Under the pieces are notes generated by a model, which saw only the letters and a program-made list of their open reading frames with translations, made no database searches and had not been told where the DNA came from. From UBA2336 sp046294915 (GTDB lineage: Bacteria > Bacteroidota > Bacteroidia > Cytophagales > Cyclobacteriaceae), in the NCBI GenBank assembly GCA_046294915.1, contig JBKBOE010000016.1, forward strand, positions 1 through 47,282: 47,282 bases of DNA, in the 5' to 3' direction. The position numbers were made by a program, and so were the translations under genes. Below, piece by piece: positions 1-7,404 of the stretch (positions are counted from its first letter, which is position 1; each line of letters begins with the position of its first letter).

Positions 1-218
1 ATGCGGTGGGGCGGTGGGGGAGGCGGTTGTTCTGTTGGGGGAATTTCCATCAGGTCATCAGTCTCTCTTACCGGTAGATGCCGGGCAACCGGCAAATGCT
101 CGGACGTCTGCCAGTTAAACGCCAAAACCACAACAGTCAGGGTGGTTACCAGTCCTACCCCAAAAAGCAGGGGCCTTAGATTTTCAAGGTCGGCCGCAGG
201 GGTTTTCTTGGCTTCCAT
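1..218 (-). CDS. TonB-family energy transducer, N-terminal part (cut by window edge)
   Basis: The minus strand from the ATG at 218 reads through to base 1 without a stop (72 codons). It begins MEAKKTPAADLENLRP, followed by a hydrophobic segment at about residues 18-38 and then a proline run (PPPPPP) just before the edge. This order (short charged N-terminus, one inner-membrane helix, Pro-rich spacer) is the Bacteroidota TonB pattern, in which the missing C-terminal domain contacts outer-membrane receptors and carries proton-motive energy to them. The periplasmic domain lies outside the window, so the assignment rests on the N-terminus only. The plus-strand open frame across the same bases is an artefact of this GC-rich Pro-coding stretch. 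Confidence 0.75.
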   Translation of the reverse strand, partial: MEAKKTPAADLENLRPLLFGVGLVTTLTVVVLAFNWQTSEHLPVARHLPVRETDDLMEIPPTEQPPPPPPHR

Positions 219-448
219 TTACTTGTTTATGGTACTTAAAACAATCTGCTTATGGTTGAACTTAGTGTTATGTTTTGGGTGAGGTAACCCACGGGTAAAC
301 AACCAGGTTACAAATTGCCTGCAAAAACGCCTGCCGGAGATTGTTTAAGGTATTGGAGCAGATTGATACTTTAAAACGCAAGATATTACGCTGCCCGATC
401 TTGGGCTGCCGACAACAGGTAATTTTAAGGTGATCCGTATGGTGCAGA

Positions 449-1300
449 TCAGTAGTCGCCTATTTCGGTTTTTTCTAATTGGGCCATTGCTTTGGCAAAC
501 TCCTCATCGTTAGGTGCCACGCCATGCCATTTGTGTGAGCCCATCATAAAGTCAACGCCAAAGCCCATTTCGGTGTGCATCAGGTTGAGTACAGGTTTGC
601 CTTTGCCGGTTAAGGTTTTTGCATTTTCAAGTGCGGTAATTACTTCTTCCAGGTTATTGCCGTTAAACTCCTGTACCTCCCAGCCAAAAGCTTCGTATTT
701 GGCGCGAAGATTTTTCAGATCAATAATTTCCTTAACCGGGCCGTCTATTTGCTGTCCGTTGTAGTCGATGGTGGCAATCAGGTTATCTACTTTATTATGG
801 GCAGCATACATGGCCGCTTCCCACACCTGTCCTTCCTGCTGCTCGCCATCACCCATGAGTACATACACCAGGTTATTGTCCTTATTTAATTTTTTGGCCT
901 GAGCGGCTCCAACCGCAACCGATAGCCCCTGACCCAGTGAGCCGGAGGCCACGCGCACACCCGGCAATCCTTCGTGCGTGGCCGGGTGGCCCTGCAGCCG
1001 TGAATTGATAAACCGGAAGGTGGAAAGCTCTTTTACATCAAAGTAACCTGCCCGCGCTAATGTAGAGTACCAAACCGGTGAGATGTGACCGTTGGATAAA
1101 AAGAAAATATCTTCACCAATACCATCCATAGAAAACCCCGGTTTTCTGCGGAGGATATGGAAATACAAGGCAACAAAAAATTCAACGCATCCTAGCGATC
1201 CACCCGGATGGCCGCTCTGGCAGGCGTGCACCATGCGTACAATATCCCTGCGTATTTGTTTGGTTAGTTTTTGAAGGTGGTTGATTTCGGGCTGGGGCAT
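449..1300 (-). CDS. transketolase, N-terminal (TPP-binding) subunit
   Basis: The 283-residue product is the N-terminal half of a split transketolase, the part that binds thiamine diphosphate in the pentose phosphate pathway. Visible family motifs are the SGHPGGSLG segment near residue 30, GSLGQGLSVAVG near 120-132, the TPP/Mg motif GDGEQQEGQVWEA near 150-162, and the IDYNGQQIDG segment near 180. The length fits the N-subunit of two-gene transketolases (about 280). The C-terminal pyrimidine-binding subunit, usually the next gene, is not here: the next gene downstream is tonB after a 230-base gap that holds no coding frame I recognise. A partner must be encoded elsewhere for activity. It lies about 155 bases downstream of bcp on the same strand and may have its own promoter. 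Confidence 0.93.
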   Translation of the reverse strand: MPQPEINHLQKLTKQIRRDIVRMVHACQSGHPGGSLGCVEFFVALYFHILRRKPGFSMDGIGEDIFFLSNGHISPVWYSTLARAGYFDVKELSTFRFINSRLQGHPATHEGLPGVRVASGSLGQGLSVAVGAAQAKKLNKDNNLVYVLMGDGEQQEGQVWEAAMYAAHNKVDNLIATIDYNGQQIDGPVKEIIDLKNLRAKYEAFGWEVQEFNGNNLEEVITALENAKTLTGKGKPVLNLMHTEMGFGVDFMMGSHKWHGVAPNDEEFAKAMAQLEKTEIGDY

Positions 1301-1455
1301 GGGTAATAAAGGTTAAAAACGGTGTGAATATAATGGGACCCGACACCTCATCCAAGTACCGGACATAGCTCCTTCAAAATTCAAAAATCATTATTCAGAC
1401 ATTCTGCAGTCAATTACTGCAGGCGTGAGCAGACCTGTAGGGTAAAGCATACGAA

Positions 1456-2004
1456 TTACTTTTTCTTTTTAACCGACTTCTTTACTGCTGGCTTTTTAGC
1501 CAGTGCTTTCTTTTTGGCTACTGACTTTTTAGCCGGTTTGGTGGATGAGGTGCTAATGCCTTTTAAAATCTGGTTGGTATGGTTCTTCGTGTCAACTTTT
1601 TCGATGATCTCATTGATAATACCCTTTTCATCAATGATGAAAGTAACCCGTGCTGTACCCATGTACTTTCTTCCATACATGGATTTTTCAACCCAAGTGC
1701 CGTATTTGTTGTGAACCGTTTTATCCACATCGGCCAACAGGCGAAACGGAAGTTTTTCTTTAGCAATAAATTTCTGGTGTGACTTTTCACTGTCGGTACT
1801 CACGCCCAGCACTTCGTAGCCTTGCTTTTGCAATAGGGTGTAGTTGTCGCGCAGGTTGCAGGCTTCGGCTGTGCAGCCGGGCGTCTGGTCCTTTGGATAA
1901 AAGTAAAGTACGACTTTCTTACCCTTAAAATCGGATAGTTTAACCTGTTTACCATCCTGGTCGGTGGTTGTAAAATCGGGGGCTTTGGTTCCTGTGGTAA
2001 GCAT
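1456..2004 (-). CDS. bcp: thioredoxin-dependent thiol peroxidase (Bcp/PrxQ type) with lysine-rich tail
   Basis: A cytoplasmic peroxiredoxin that reduces hydrogen peroxide and organic hydroperoxides using thioredoxin. The peroxidatic cysteine is C44 in TPGCTAEAC, with the second cysteine of PrxQ proteins at C49; the AhpC/TSA fold covers about residues 1-150. Typical Bcp proteins end near 150-155, but this one is 182 residues because of a roughly 30-residue tail of Lys, Ala, Pro and Ser (repeated AKK/VKK units). The tail resembles histone-H1-like basic tails and could bind nucleic acid or another polyanion; that is inference. The ATG is only 2 bases after the stop of the M23 peptidase gene, so the two are probably co-transcribed. 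Confidence 0.93.
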   Translation of the reverse strand: MLTTGTKAPDFTTTDQDGKQVKLSDFKGKKVVLYFYPKDQTPGCTAEACNLRDNYTLLQKQGYEVLGVSTDSEKSHQKFIAKEKLPFRLLADVDKTVHNKYGTWVEKSMYGRKYMGTARVTFIIDEKGIINEIIEKVDTKNHTNQILKGISTSSTKPAKKSVAKKKALAKKPAVKKSVKKKK

Positions 2005-2006
2005 AT

Positions 2007-3926
2007 TCAGTTAATGGTTTGTTTATATACCTGTTGATTTCCTGCCTTGTCGGTTATGGTTACAATCAACTCGCCTTGTAAGGCAGATCTTTTTTCAAGT
2101 GTCTCCGATTCAAGCGTATCCGACTTTTCATCGTAGTTCATTAACAGCCACTGCCCGTTAATGGTTGCTTCAATGGATGCAATGCCTGAGAGGTTGTCGC
2201 GGATTTTGAGGCGGGCCCCATTTCGGTTAACCTGCACCGGACTGATGGTTGGCGGAACCGTGTCCGCTAACAAAGTAAAGGTACCGAAGTCGCGGGCGGT
2301 AAACTGGATATTTCCGTGAGCCCACGCCCCGCCTTCAAAAATAAACCCTTTTCCGTTTTTCCGGTAGACACTTGTTTTTTCGGGTAATGAATACGCACGG
2401 GAAGGCTTTAACGTAACTTTAATTCCCTGCCGCAGAGGAACGAACGAATCACCCAGGGTGAACAATTCGAGACTATCACTAGAGGTTGAATAGGCGGTTG
2501 AGAAATAAACCGTATCATATACTGCACGTGCCGGAAACCGGATGTCGGCCCGGTTGCTGTAAAAGGTAAACTCGCTTCCCGGAAAAATACGTGCATGCAC
2601 GGGCGGTATTATCCATTCTCCGCAGATCTGAATAGAGTCAGGCAGGGGTTTACGCAAGTCGATCAGGTAAACCGTTGTGGCGGAGTTGAGGTAGGATGGG
2701 TCAATTACAGAAGGCTCGCCTTTTTTCCATGCGATGGTGTTCTTCGGGCAGGTTTTTGTTCGGATTACCCAGGTGTTCTCCTGTATTGTCCAGCTTGTAG
2801 TCTCAACCGGGTTCATCCATTTTACCAGGTTTTCGGGTTTGCTGTGTTTGAGATTCAGCCGCAGGGTACTGCGGTTTCCATACGCATCCGATAGGATGAT
2901 TTTTACAGGTGTTTCTGTTTCAGGCCTGACTTTTATTTTTCCGTTTTTGCCTGGCGAATAAAAGCTCAGTTGATTCCCGTCATCGATATACAATTTGTAA
3001 TACCGTGAACCATCGGTTCGAAGCGATTTAAAATCCATTACGGTAAATACCGACCGGCCTTCGTTTAAATTAAGTTGCTCAATAGCCTGGCTGAACACCC
3101 GCTGACTGTCAACAAACATTTCGATATTATTTACTCCGCAGCGGTAGTTTGGATTATCTACTACATCGTAGGCAAGCAGTTCAATGCCAATGGTGCCATG
3201 TGCAAGGATGGGCTGTGGTAAAACGTACTCGCTGCCATTTTTTGTAACATAAAATTCAAATCGTCCAAACTGGTCGTTAATGCGGGAATCAATCGCCAGC
3301 GTTTTCAGGGCAATTTTTCTGACCACCGGTGGCGTATTATCAACTACTTCCGAAAAGTTGAATTGGAGCGGGTCAAGCGCACGGTTGTTTTCATTGCGGA
3401 TGTCAAAATGAAGGTGTGGCCCGGCTGAGGAGCCGGTGTTACCGGCAAAAGCAATGGTATCGCCCCGGTTAACTTTAAACTGATCTTTACGAAAGTAAAG
3501 ATCAACCGATGATGATTTTCTGCGGTAACGCTCCTTGCGTACGTATTCATCCACTTCTTTTTTAAAACGGTCGAGGTGTCCGTACACCGTAGTGTACCCA
3601 TCGGGGTGTTTTACATACATGGCCAGGCCAAAACCGGAGGGGGAAATGGTGACACGCGAAATATAACCCTGGTTAGCAGCCCGTACTGGCCACCCGATTT
3701 CATTAAGCGTGCGGATGTCAATGCCTGTATGAAAATGGGTAGTGCGCAACTCGCCCATGGTTCCGGCCAGTGCGGCTGGTTGTCCGGGTTTTAGTGGGAA
3801 CAAATAGGTGGTTATGGGAGTTGAATTATCCGATTCGCTGAACTGGGCATGGCCTGCAAGCGAATACCCCATCAGCACAATGCCTAAGAACCCATTACTT
3901 AACTTCAAATTCCAGTAATTTTTCAT
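2007..3926 (-). CDS. exported M23-family metallopeptidase
   Basis: I chose the ATG at 3926 (639 residues) because it gives a signal peptide (MKNYWNLKLSNGFLGIVLMG, cleavage near AGHA/QF); a longer frame opens at 3971 but lies deeper in the upstream gene. The LytM/M23 domain is at about residues 55-185, with zinc-site residues H66 and D70 (HTGID), a YGHL segment and the HLH motif at 171-173. M23 enzymes cut peptide cross-links of peptidoglycan in the periplasm. The roughly 450 residues after the domain show no recognised motif but look beta-rich, as in other large Bacteroidota M23 proteins. The start overlaps the end of the FAH gene by 32 bases, and bcp follows after 2 bases, so FAH-M23-bcp is likely one transcript. 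Confidence 0.88.
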   Translation of the reverse strand: MKNYWNLKLSNGFLGIVLMGYSLAGHAQFSESDNSTPITTYLFPLKPGQPAALAGTMGELRTTHFHTGIDIRTLNEIGWPVRAANQGYISRVTISPSGFGLAMYVKHPDGYTTVYGHLDRFKKEVDEYVRKERYRRKSSSVDLYFRKDQFKVNRGDTIAFAGNTGSSAGPHLHFDIRNENNRALDPLQFNFSEVVDNTPPVVRKIALKTLAIDSRINDQFGRFEFYVTKNGSEYVLPQPILAHGTIGIELLAYDVVDNPNYRCGVNNIEMFVDSQRVFSQAIEQLNLNEGRSVFTVMDFKSLRTDGSRYYKLYIDDGNQLSFYSPGKNGKIKVRPETETPVKIILSDAYGNRSTLRLNLKHSKPENLVKWMNPVETTSWTIQENTWVIRTKTCPKNTIAWKKGEPSVIDPSYLNSATTVYLIDLRKPLPDSIQICGEWIIPPVHARIFPGSEFTFYSNRADIRFPARAVYDTVYFSTAYSTSSDSLELFTLGDSFVPLRQGIKVTLKPSRAYSLPEKTSVYRKNGKGFIFEGGAWAHGNIQFTARDFGTFTLLADTVPPTISPVQVNRNGARLKIRDNLSGIASIEATINGQWLLMNYDEKSDTLESETLEKRSALQGELIVTITDKAGNQQVYKQTIN

Positions 3927-4509
3927 CTTCAATAAAGGCCGCAAGCACATTACCGGGTTTAACCGGGCCAACTCCTTTCGGAGTTCCGGTAAAAATCAGG
4001 TCTCCTGTGCGCAGGGTAAAAAATTTCGATAAGTAAGCGATGATATAATCAAAACTAAAAATCATTAACCCGGTATTGCCTTGTTGTTTCAACTGGCCAT
4101 CGACAGTTAAACGGAAATTGATGTTGGATAAGTTCTTGAAGCTGCTTACCGGAATGAATTTGTCGGAAATCGGAGCTGACCCGTTAAATCCTTTGGCGAT
4201 ATCCCAGGGCAGGCCTTTTTCTTTGGCTTTGGTTTGGAGGTCGCGTGCGGTAAAATCAATGCCAATGCCAATGCTGTCGAAGTATTTCCCGGCAAATTTT
4301 TCCTGGATGTTCTTTCCTTCCTTGCTTATCCGCAAAACAAGCTCTACTTCATGATGAATATCCGTTGAAAAACCGGGGTAGTAAAAGGGTTCGTTATTTT
4401 TCAGAAGGGCAGTATCGGGTTTGGTAAAGATTACCGGTTCATCCGGGCGCTCGTTGTTCAGTTCCTGAATGTGCTCTACATAGTTCCGTCCGATGGCAAA
4501 AATCCGCAT
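3895..4509 (-). CDS. fumarylacetoacetate hydrolase (FAH) family protein, FAHD1-like
   Basis: This 204-residue protein has the short single-domain form of FAHD1/acylpyruvase and 2-keto-4-pentenoate hydratase-like enzymes, which act on 2-keto or acylpyruvate substrates with Mg2+ or Mn2+. The start MRIFAIGRNYVEH is typical of the family. Metal ligands are the E-x-E pair in HHEVELVL (E54, E56) and D85 in the GIDFTARD segment; FTGTPKGVGPV near residue 175 is also conserved. Substrate cannot be told from sequence; oxaloacetate decarboxylase and acylpyruvate hydrolase activity are both known in this subgroup. It is the first gene of a tight minus-strand set with the M23 peptidase and bcp, with no obvious functional link. 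Confidence 0.9.
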   Translation of the reverse strand: MRIFAIGRNYVEHIQELNNERPDEPVIFTKPDTALLKNNEPFYYPGFSTDIHHEVELVLRISKEGKNIQEKFAGKYFDSIGIGIDFTARDLQTKAKEKGLPWDIAKGFNGSAPISDKFIPVSSFKNLSNINFRLTVDGQLKQQGNTGLMIFSFDYIIAYLSKFFTLRTGDLIFTGTPKGVGPVKPGNVLAAFIEDEKLLEFEVK

Positions 4510-4584
4510 ATAGGTTGTCTTAAGGATACAAAGGTATTAACAAATAAAGGGTTGAATGTTTATTTTTGCTTAAAACTAATCATC

Positions 4585-5379
4585 ATGTTACGAAAAGTAC
4601 TTTTTCTTTTGATAAGTGGTTTGCTGTTGCATGCCTGTACAACCGTTGCTGTTACGGGTCGCAGTCAGCTTAGTTTAATTTCGAATGCAGAGATTATCCC
4701 GATGGCTGCCCAGCAATACCGGGAGGTGGTAGCCAAGGGTCCGCTATCTACCAATGCCGAACAAACGGCCCTTATCAGGCGCGTGGGTGTAAATATTCAA
4801 AAGGCGGTGGAGCAGTATATGACTGATCAAAATTTAGCTTCGCAGCTTGATGGGTTTGCGTGGGAATTTAACCTGATAGATGACCCCACGGTAAATGCGT
4901 GGTGCATGCCCGGAGGTAAAGTGGCTTTTTATACCGGCATCCTGCCGATTTGTAAAGATGAGGTGGGCGTAGCCGTTGTTATGGGGCATGAAGTGGCGCA
5001 CGCCATTGCTAACCACGGCCGTGAGCGGATGAGCCAGCAGATGGTTGCCCAGGTGGGTTTGCAGTCGCTTGGCGCCTTAATGGGTCAGAATCCTACTTTA
5101 GGAAATGAACTACTGATGCAGGCCATTGGTGCCGGTGCCGGTATTGGTATGCTTAAGTTCAGCCGGCAGCATGAGTCTGAGGCGGATAAGATGGGCTTGA
5201 TTTTTATGGCGATGGCCGGATACGATCCGCAGGAAGCGCCAAAGTTTTGGGAGCGCATGAGTACACTCAGCGGGGGACAACAGCCACCTGAGTTTTTATC
5301 TACTCACCCTTCGCACGAAACCCGGGTACGCGACCTGAATAACTGGATGCCGGAAGCGATGAAATTCTATAAGAAGTAG
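4585..5379 (+). CDS. M48-family zinc metallopeptidase, lipoprotein
   Basis: The ATG at 4585 is preferred over the longer open frame from 4471 because it puts a lipoprotein signal at the N-terminus (MLRKVLFLLISGLLLHAC, lipobox LHAC, lipidated C18). The product is 264 residues. It has the HEVAH zinc motif (HExxH) at 135-139 and the third ligand E197 in HESEADKMG, the arrangement of M48 peptidases of the LoiP/BepA type, which degrade or help fold misassembled envelope proteins. There is no transmembrane segment beyond the signal. It is alone on the plus strand between a divergent FAH gene and a convergent exonuclease gene. Confidence 0.92.
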   Translation: MLRKVLFLLISGLLLHACTTVAVTGRSQLSLISNAEIIPMAAQQYREVVAKGPLSTNAEQTALIRRVGVNIQKAVEQYMTDQNLASQLDGFAWEFNLIDDPTVNAWCMPGGKVAFYTGILPICKDEVGVAVVMGHEVAHAIANHGRERMSQQMVAQVGLQSLGALMGQNPTLGNELLMQAIGAGAGIGMLKFSRQHESEADKMGLIFMAMAGYDPQEAPKFWERMSTLSGGQQPPEFLSTHPSHETRVRDLNNWMPEAMKFYKK

Positions 5380-5435
5380 GTATTAGGAAAAGGTGTGGGT
5401 GGAGCGTTTCGTGGTATGAAAGGATGAGGAGGGGA

Positions 5436-6239
5436 TTACTTTTTAAATCCGCTTAATTTAATCTCTGTCAGCTTTCGTTTTGTATCCATCGGGAAGTCCC
5501 CATTCATCATCCAGTCGTAATAAGAGGGTTCATTCTTTAATACTTCGAGCACTTTTTTACCCTTATGCTTTCCGAAGTTGAATAAAGGTTCACCTTGCTT
5601 GTCCCTGGTCATTCTTCCGGCAAGATCGACCATATCAGATGTGGTTAATTGAGCCAGGGTATCCATGTCATTTTTAATTTCCCCGATTTTTTTTCCCATG
5701 CTATCGGTAACGGGTTTGTTTTCGTACCGTTCAAGCTGTGCCAGTAGCACATCCATGGAAGCCTGGGTATCGGCTTCTGCGGTATGCGAATCGGCCAGTT
5801 CTTTGTTTAAGTAAAACTGGTAAGCAGCGGCCAGTGTGCGCTTCTCCATGAGGTGATAAATGCGTTGTGCATCAATAATTTTTTTCCGGCTGTAATCGAA
5901 TTCCACACCCGCCCGGAGAAACTCTTCTACAAGAATCGGAATGTCAAATTTCAAAATATTAAAACCCGCAAGATCGGCCCCTTCAAAAAACCGGGCGTAC
6001 TCTTTGGCTACATCCTTAAACGTAGGGTGGTTTTTTACATCTGCATCGGTAAGTCCGTGTATTGCTGCCGATTCGGCCGGTATGGGTATGGTAGGGTTAA
6101 GGATATTTGATTTTCGCGACACTTCTCCGTGAGGGGAGAGTTTAATAACGGCTATCTCGATAATTCGGTCCTGAATGATATTGGTGCCGGTTGTTTCCAG
6201 GTCGAAAAAGCACAGCGGATTGCGTAAGTTGAGTTTCAT
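5436..6239 (-). CDS. DEDDh 3'-5' exonuclease (DnaQ/ExoX-like)
   Basis: The exonuclease domain occupies about residues 8-175. It shows motif ExoI FFDLETTG (D13, E15), ExoII around the FNILKFDIPIL segment and ExoIII HTAEAD with the catalytic histidine, so it is a DEDDh enzyme like DnaQ epsilon or ExoX. The C-terminal segment (about 215-265, with FNFGKHKGKKV and a YYDWM segment) is an ExoX-type C-terminal motif of the DUF3820 kind, which fits a stand-alone DNA repair nuclease better than a polymerase III proofreading subunit. Its start lies 12 bases after the stop of the Mpl-like gene, suggesting co-transcription. Confidence 0.9.
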   Translation of the reverse strand: MKLNLRNPLCFFDLETTGTNIIQDRIIEIAVIKLSPHGEVSRKSNILNPTIPIPAESAAIHGLTDADVKNHPTFKDVAKEYARFFEGADLAGFNILKFDIPILVEEFLRAGVEFDYSRKKIIDAQRIYHLMEKRTLAAAYQFYLNKELADSHTAEADTQASMDVLLAQLERYENKPVTDSMGKKIGEIKNDMDTLAQLTTSDMVDLAGRMTRDKQGEPLFNFGKHKGKKVLEVLKNEPSYYDWMMNGDFPMDTKRKLTEIKLSGFKK

Positions 6240-6251
6240 TCCCGTTAAAAA

Positions 6252-7169
6252 TCAGAATGTAAAGTGCTGAATAGCCTGGTAGAACTTATCGGGTGGTACT
6301 CCAATTCGTTTAAGCAGTTCCATGGCACCACTAATGCTTTCAAAATTCTGAGTTCCAAATATCTGAACAGGTATCTTCTCTTTTCCGGAAATTACAAAGT
6401 GTTTACCCTGCTCGGAGGTATGAGGGTGAATTTTATACGGAATACTTTGTACATCGGGTCGTTGTTTTGCGCCAACTACGGTGGCCAGTGTATTGTTTTC
6501 GCAGTAAAAGAGTAATCCGCCTTTTGGAGTATTATCACCAAAGTCATCGAACTGTTTTACATATTCTTCTTCGGTAGTGAAAGAACTGGTGTTGTCCCAT
6601 ATAATACTGCAAATCAGCCCAATGTGGTGTTGGTAGTGCAGAAAGCTTGCTTGCCTGTCAATCGGTCCGGGGTATTCATCGCCTTCAATAATAATGATAG
6701 GCGCATCGGTGAGGCGTACAGTCTGCTGAAGCCAACTCAGCGGTTTGTTGATGATATAGTCGAATTGCCGTTTATAATAGTGCAATGTATGGAGTACAAT
6801 AGCGGTTAATCCGGCTTTGCCACGACTGCCCGTTACCACAATGCGCTGTTTATCGGTTGCGACTTGGTAAATAAATTCCGGGTAGGAGTAAATGGCTATG
6901 CCGGTATTTCGTGCTGCCACAAGTTCAGCATTTTCACTTTTGGTTTGAGGGCCAACCACAACGGCACTCAACCCGCTGTGAATTTTTTCGGGAAACCATC
7001 CCTGACTTGCCGGAAGCAGTCCGTGTTTTAAAAGTTCCTCACGTACAGGTTCTTCCAGTGTAACATCTGAACCTGAAACCGTAAAGCCTTTTTTTTGAAG
7101 GGCAATGGCCAGGTTATACATAATGGTGTCACCTAATCCAATAAAGTGAACCGCCTGATGGGATAACAT
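6252..7169 (-). CDS. Mpl-like Mur ligase family protein, C-terminally shortened and degenerate
   Basis: The 305-residue product aligns by eye with Bacteroidota peptidoglycan ligases of the Mpl/MurC type (murein tripeptide recycling), through segments such as SGSD, GWFPEKI, IYSYPEF, EGDEY (162-166), EEYVKQF and FGTQNFESISGA. Full enzymes are about 450 residues; this frame stops where the third domain (glutamate-ligase C-terminal domain) should begin. The active site also departs from the family: the P-loop usually reads GxxGKTT, here GSRGKAGLT (114-122); the WDH motif is WDN (191-193); the first glycine loop is GLGDTIM. The frame is otherwise intact and the exonuclease gene follows after 12 bases. 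A normal ligase activity seems unlikely; a binding or regulatory role, or slow decay, are possible. Confidence 0.8.
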   Translation of the reverse strand: MLSHQAVHFIGLGDTIMYNLAIALQKKGFTVSGSDVTLEEPVREELLKHGLLPASQGWFPEKIHSGLSAVVVGPQTKSENAELVAARNTGIAIYSYPEFIYQVATDKQRIVVTGSRGKAGLTAIVLHTLHYYKRQFDYIINKPLSWLQQTVRLTDAPIIIIEGDEYPGPIDRQASFLHYQHHIGLICSIIWDNTSSFTTEEEYVKQFDDFGDNTPKGGLLFYCENNTLATVVGAKQRPDVQSIPYKIHPHTSEQGKHFVISGKEKIPVQIFGTQNFESISGAMELLKRIGVPPDKFYQAIQHFTF

Positions 7170-7277
7170 GGTTATAAATTCGCAGTCAAAATACTATAAA
7201 ATATTCAGAGTCAATAACGACAGAAAATATTGTCACAGCTTGTCATAACTCTTTCACATCTTTCCATGCGAAACACC

Positions 7278-7330
7278 TGTGAACAACTTGTGGATGACCT
7301 TGTGGAAGGCTGTTGTCACTGTGTGGAACG
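7278..7330 (+). promoter_or_regulatory. cluster of DnaA-box-like sequences upstream of dnaB
   Basis: Four direct copies resembling the inverse DnaA box TGTGGATAA occur in 53 bases: TGTGAACAA at 7278, TGTGGATGA at 7289 (8 of 9 match), TGTGGAAGG at 7301 and TGTGGAACG at 7322. Spacings are 11, 12 and 21 bases, close to one, one and two helical turns. The bases at about 7185-7235, next to the cluster, are AT-rich. This could be DnaA control of dnaB or part of an origin-like region; only the first repeats are close to consensus, so the call is tentative. Confidence 0.35.
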
Positions 7331-7404
7331 AATGTCGTTAACCCAAGTGCCTGTTTGCTTACGTTTGTTCACTTAACGAGCAACATGTACAACAACCACG
7401 TGTA

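Noticed and set aside
1..282. Plus-strand open frame of 93 codons at the left edge
   Set aside because: Low-complexity Gly/Arg start produced by the proline codons of tonB on the other strand; no family resemblance.
219..448. Possible tRNA, small RNA or transketolase C-subunit fragment
   Set aside because: No cloverleaf, terminator or coding frame could be made out in this gap.
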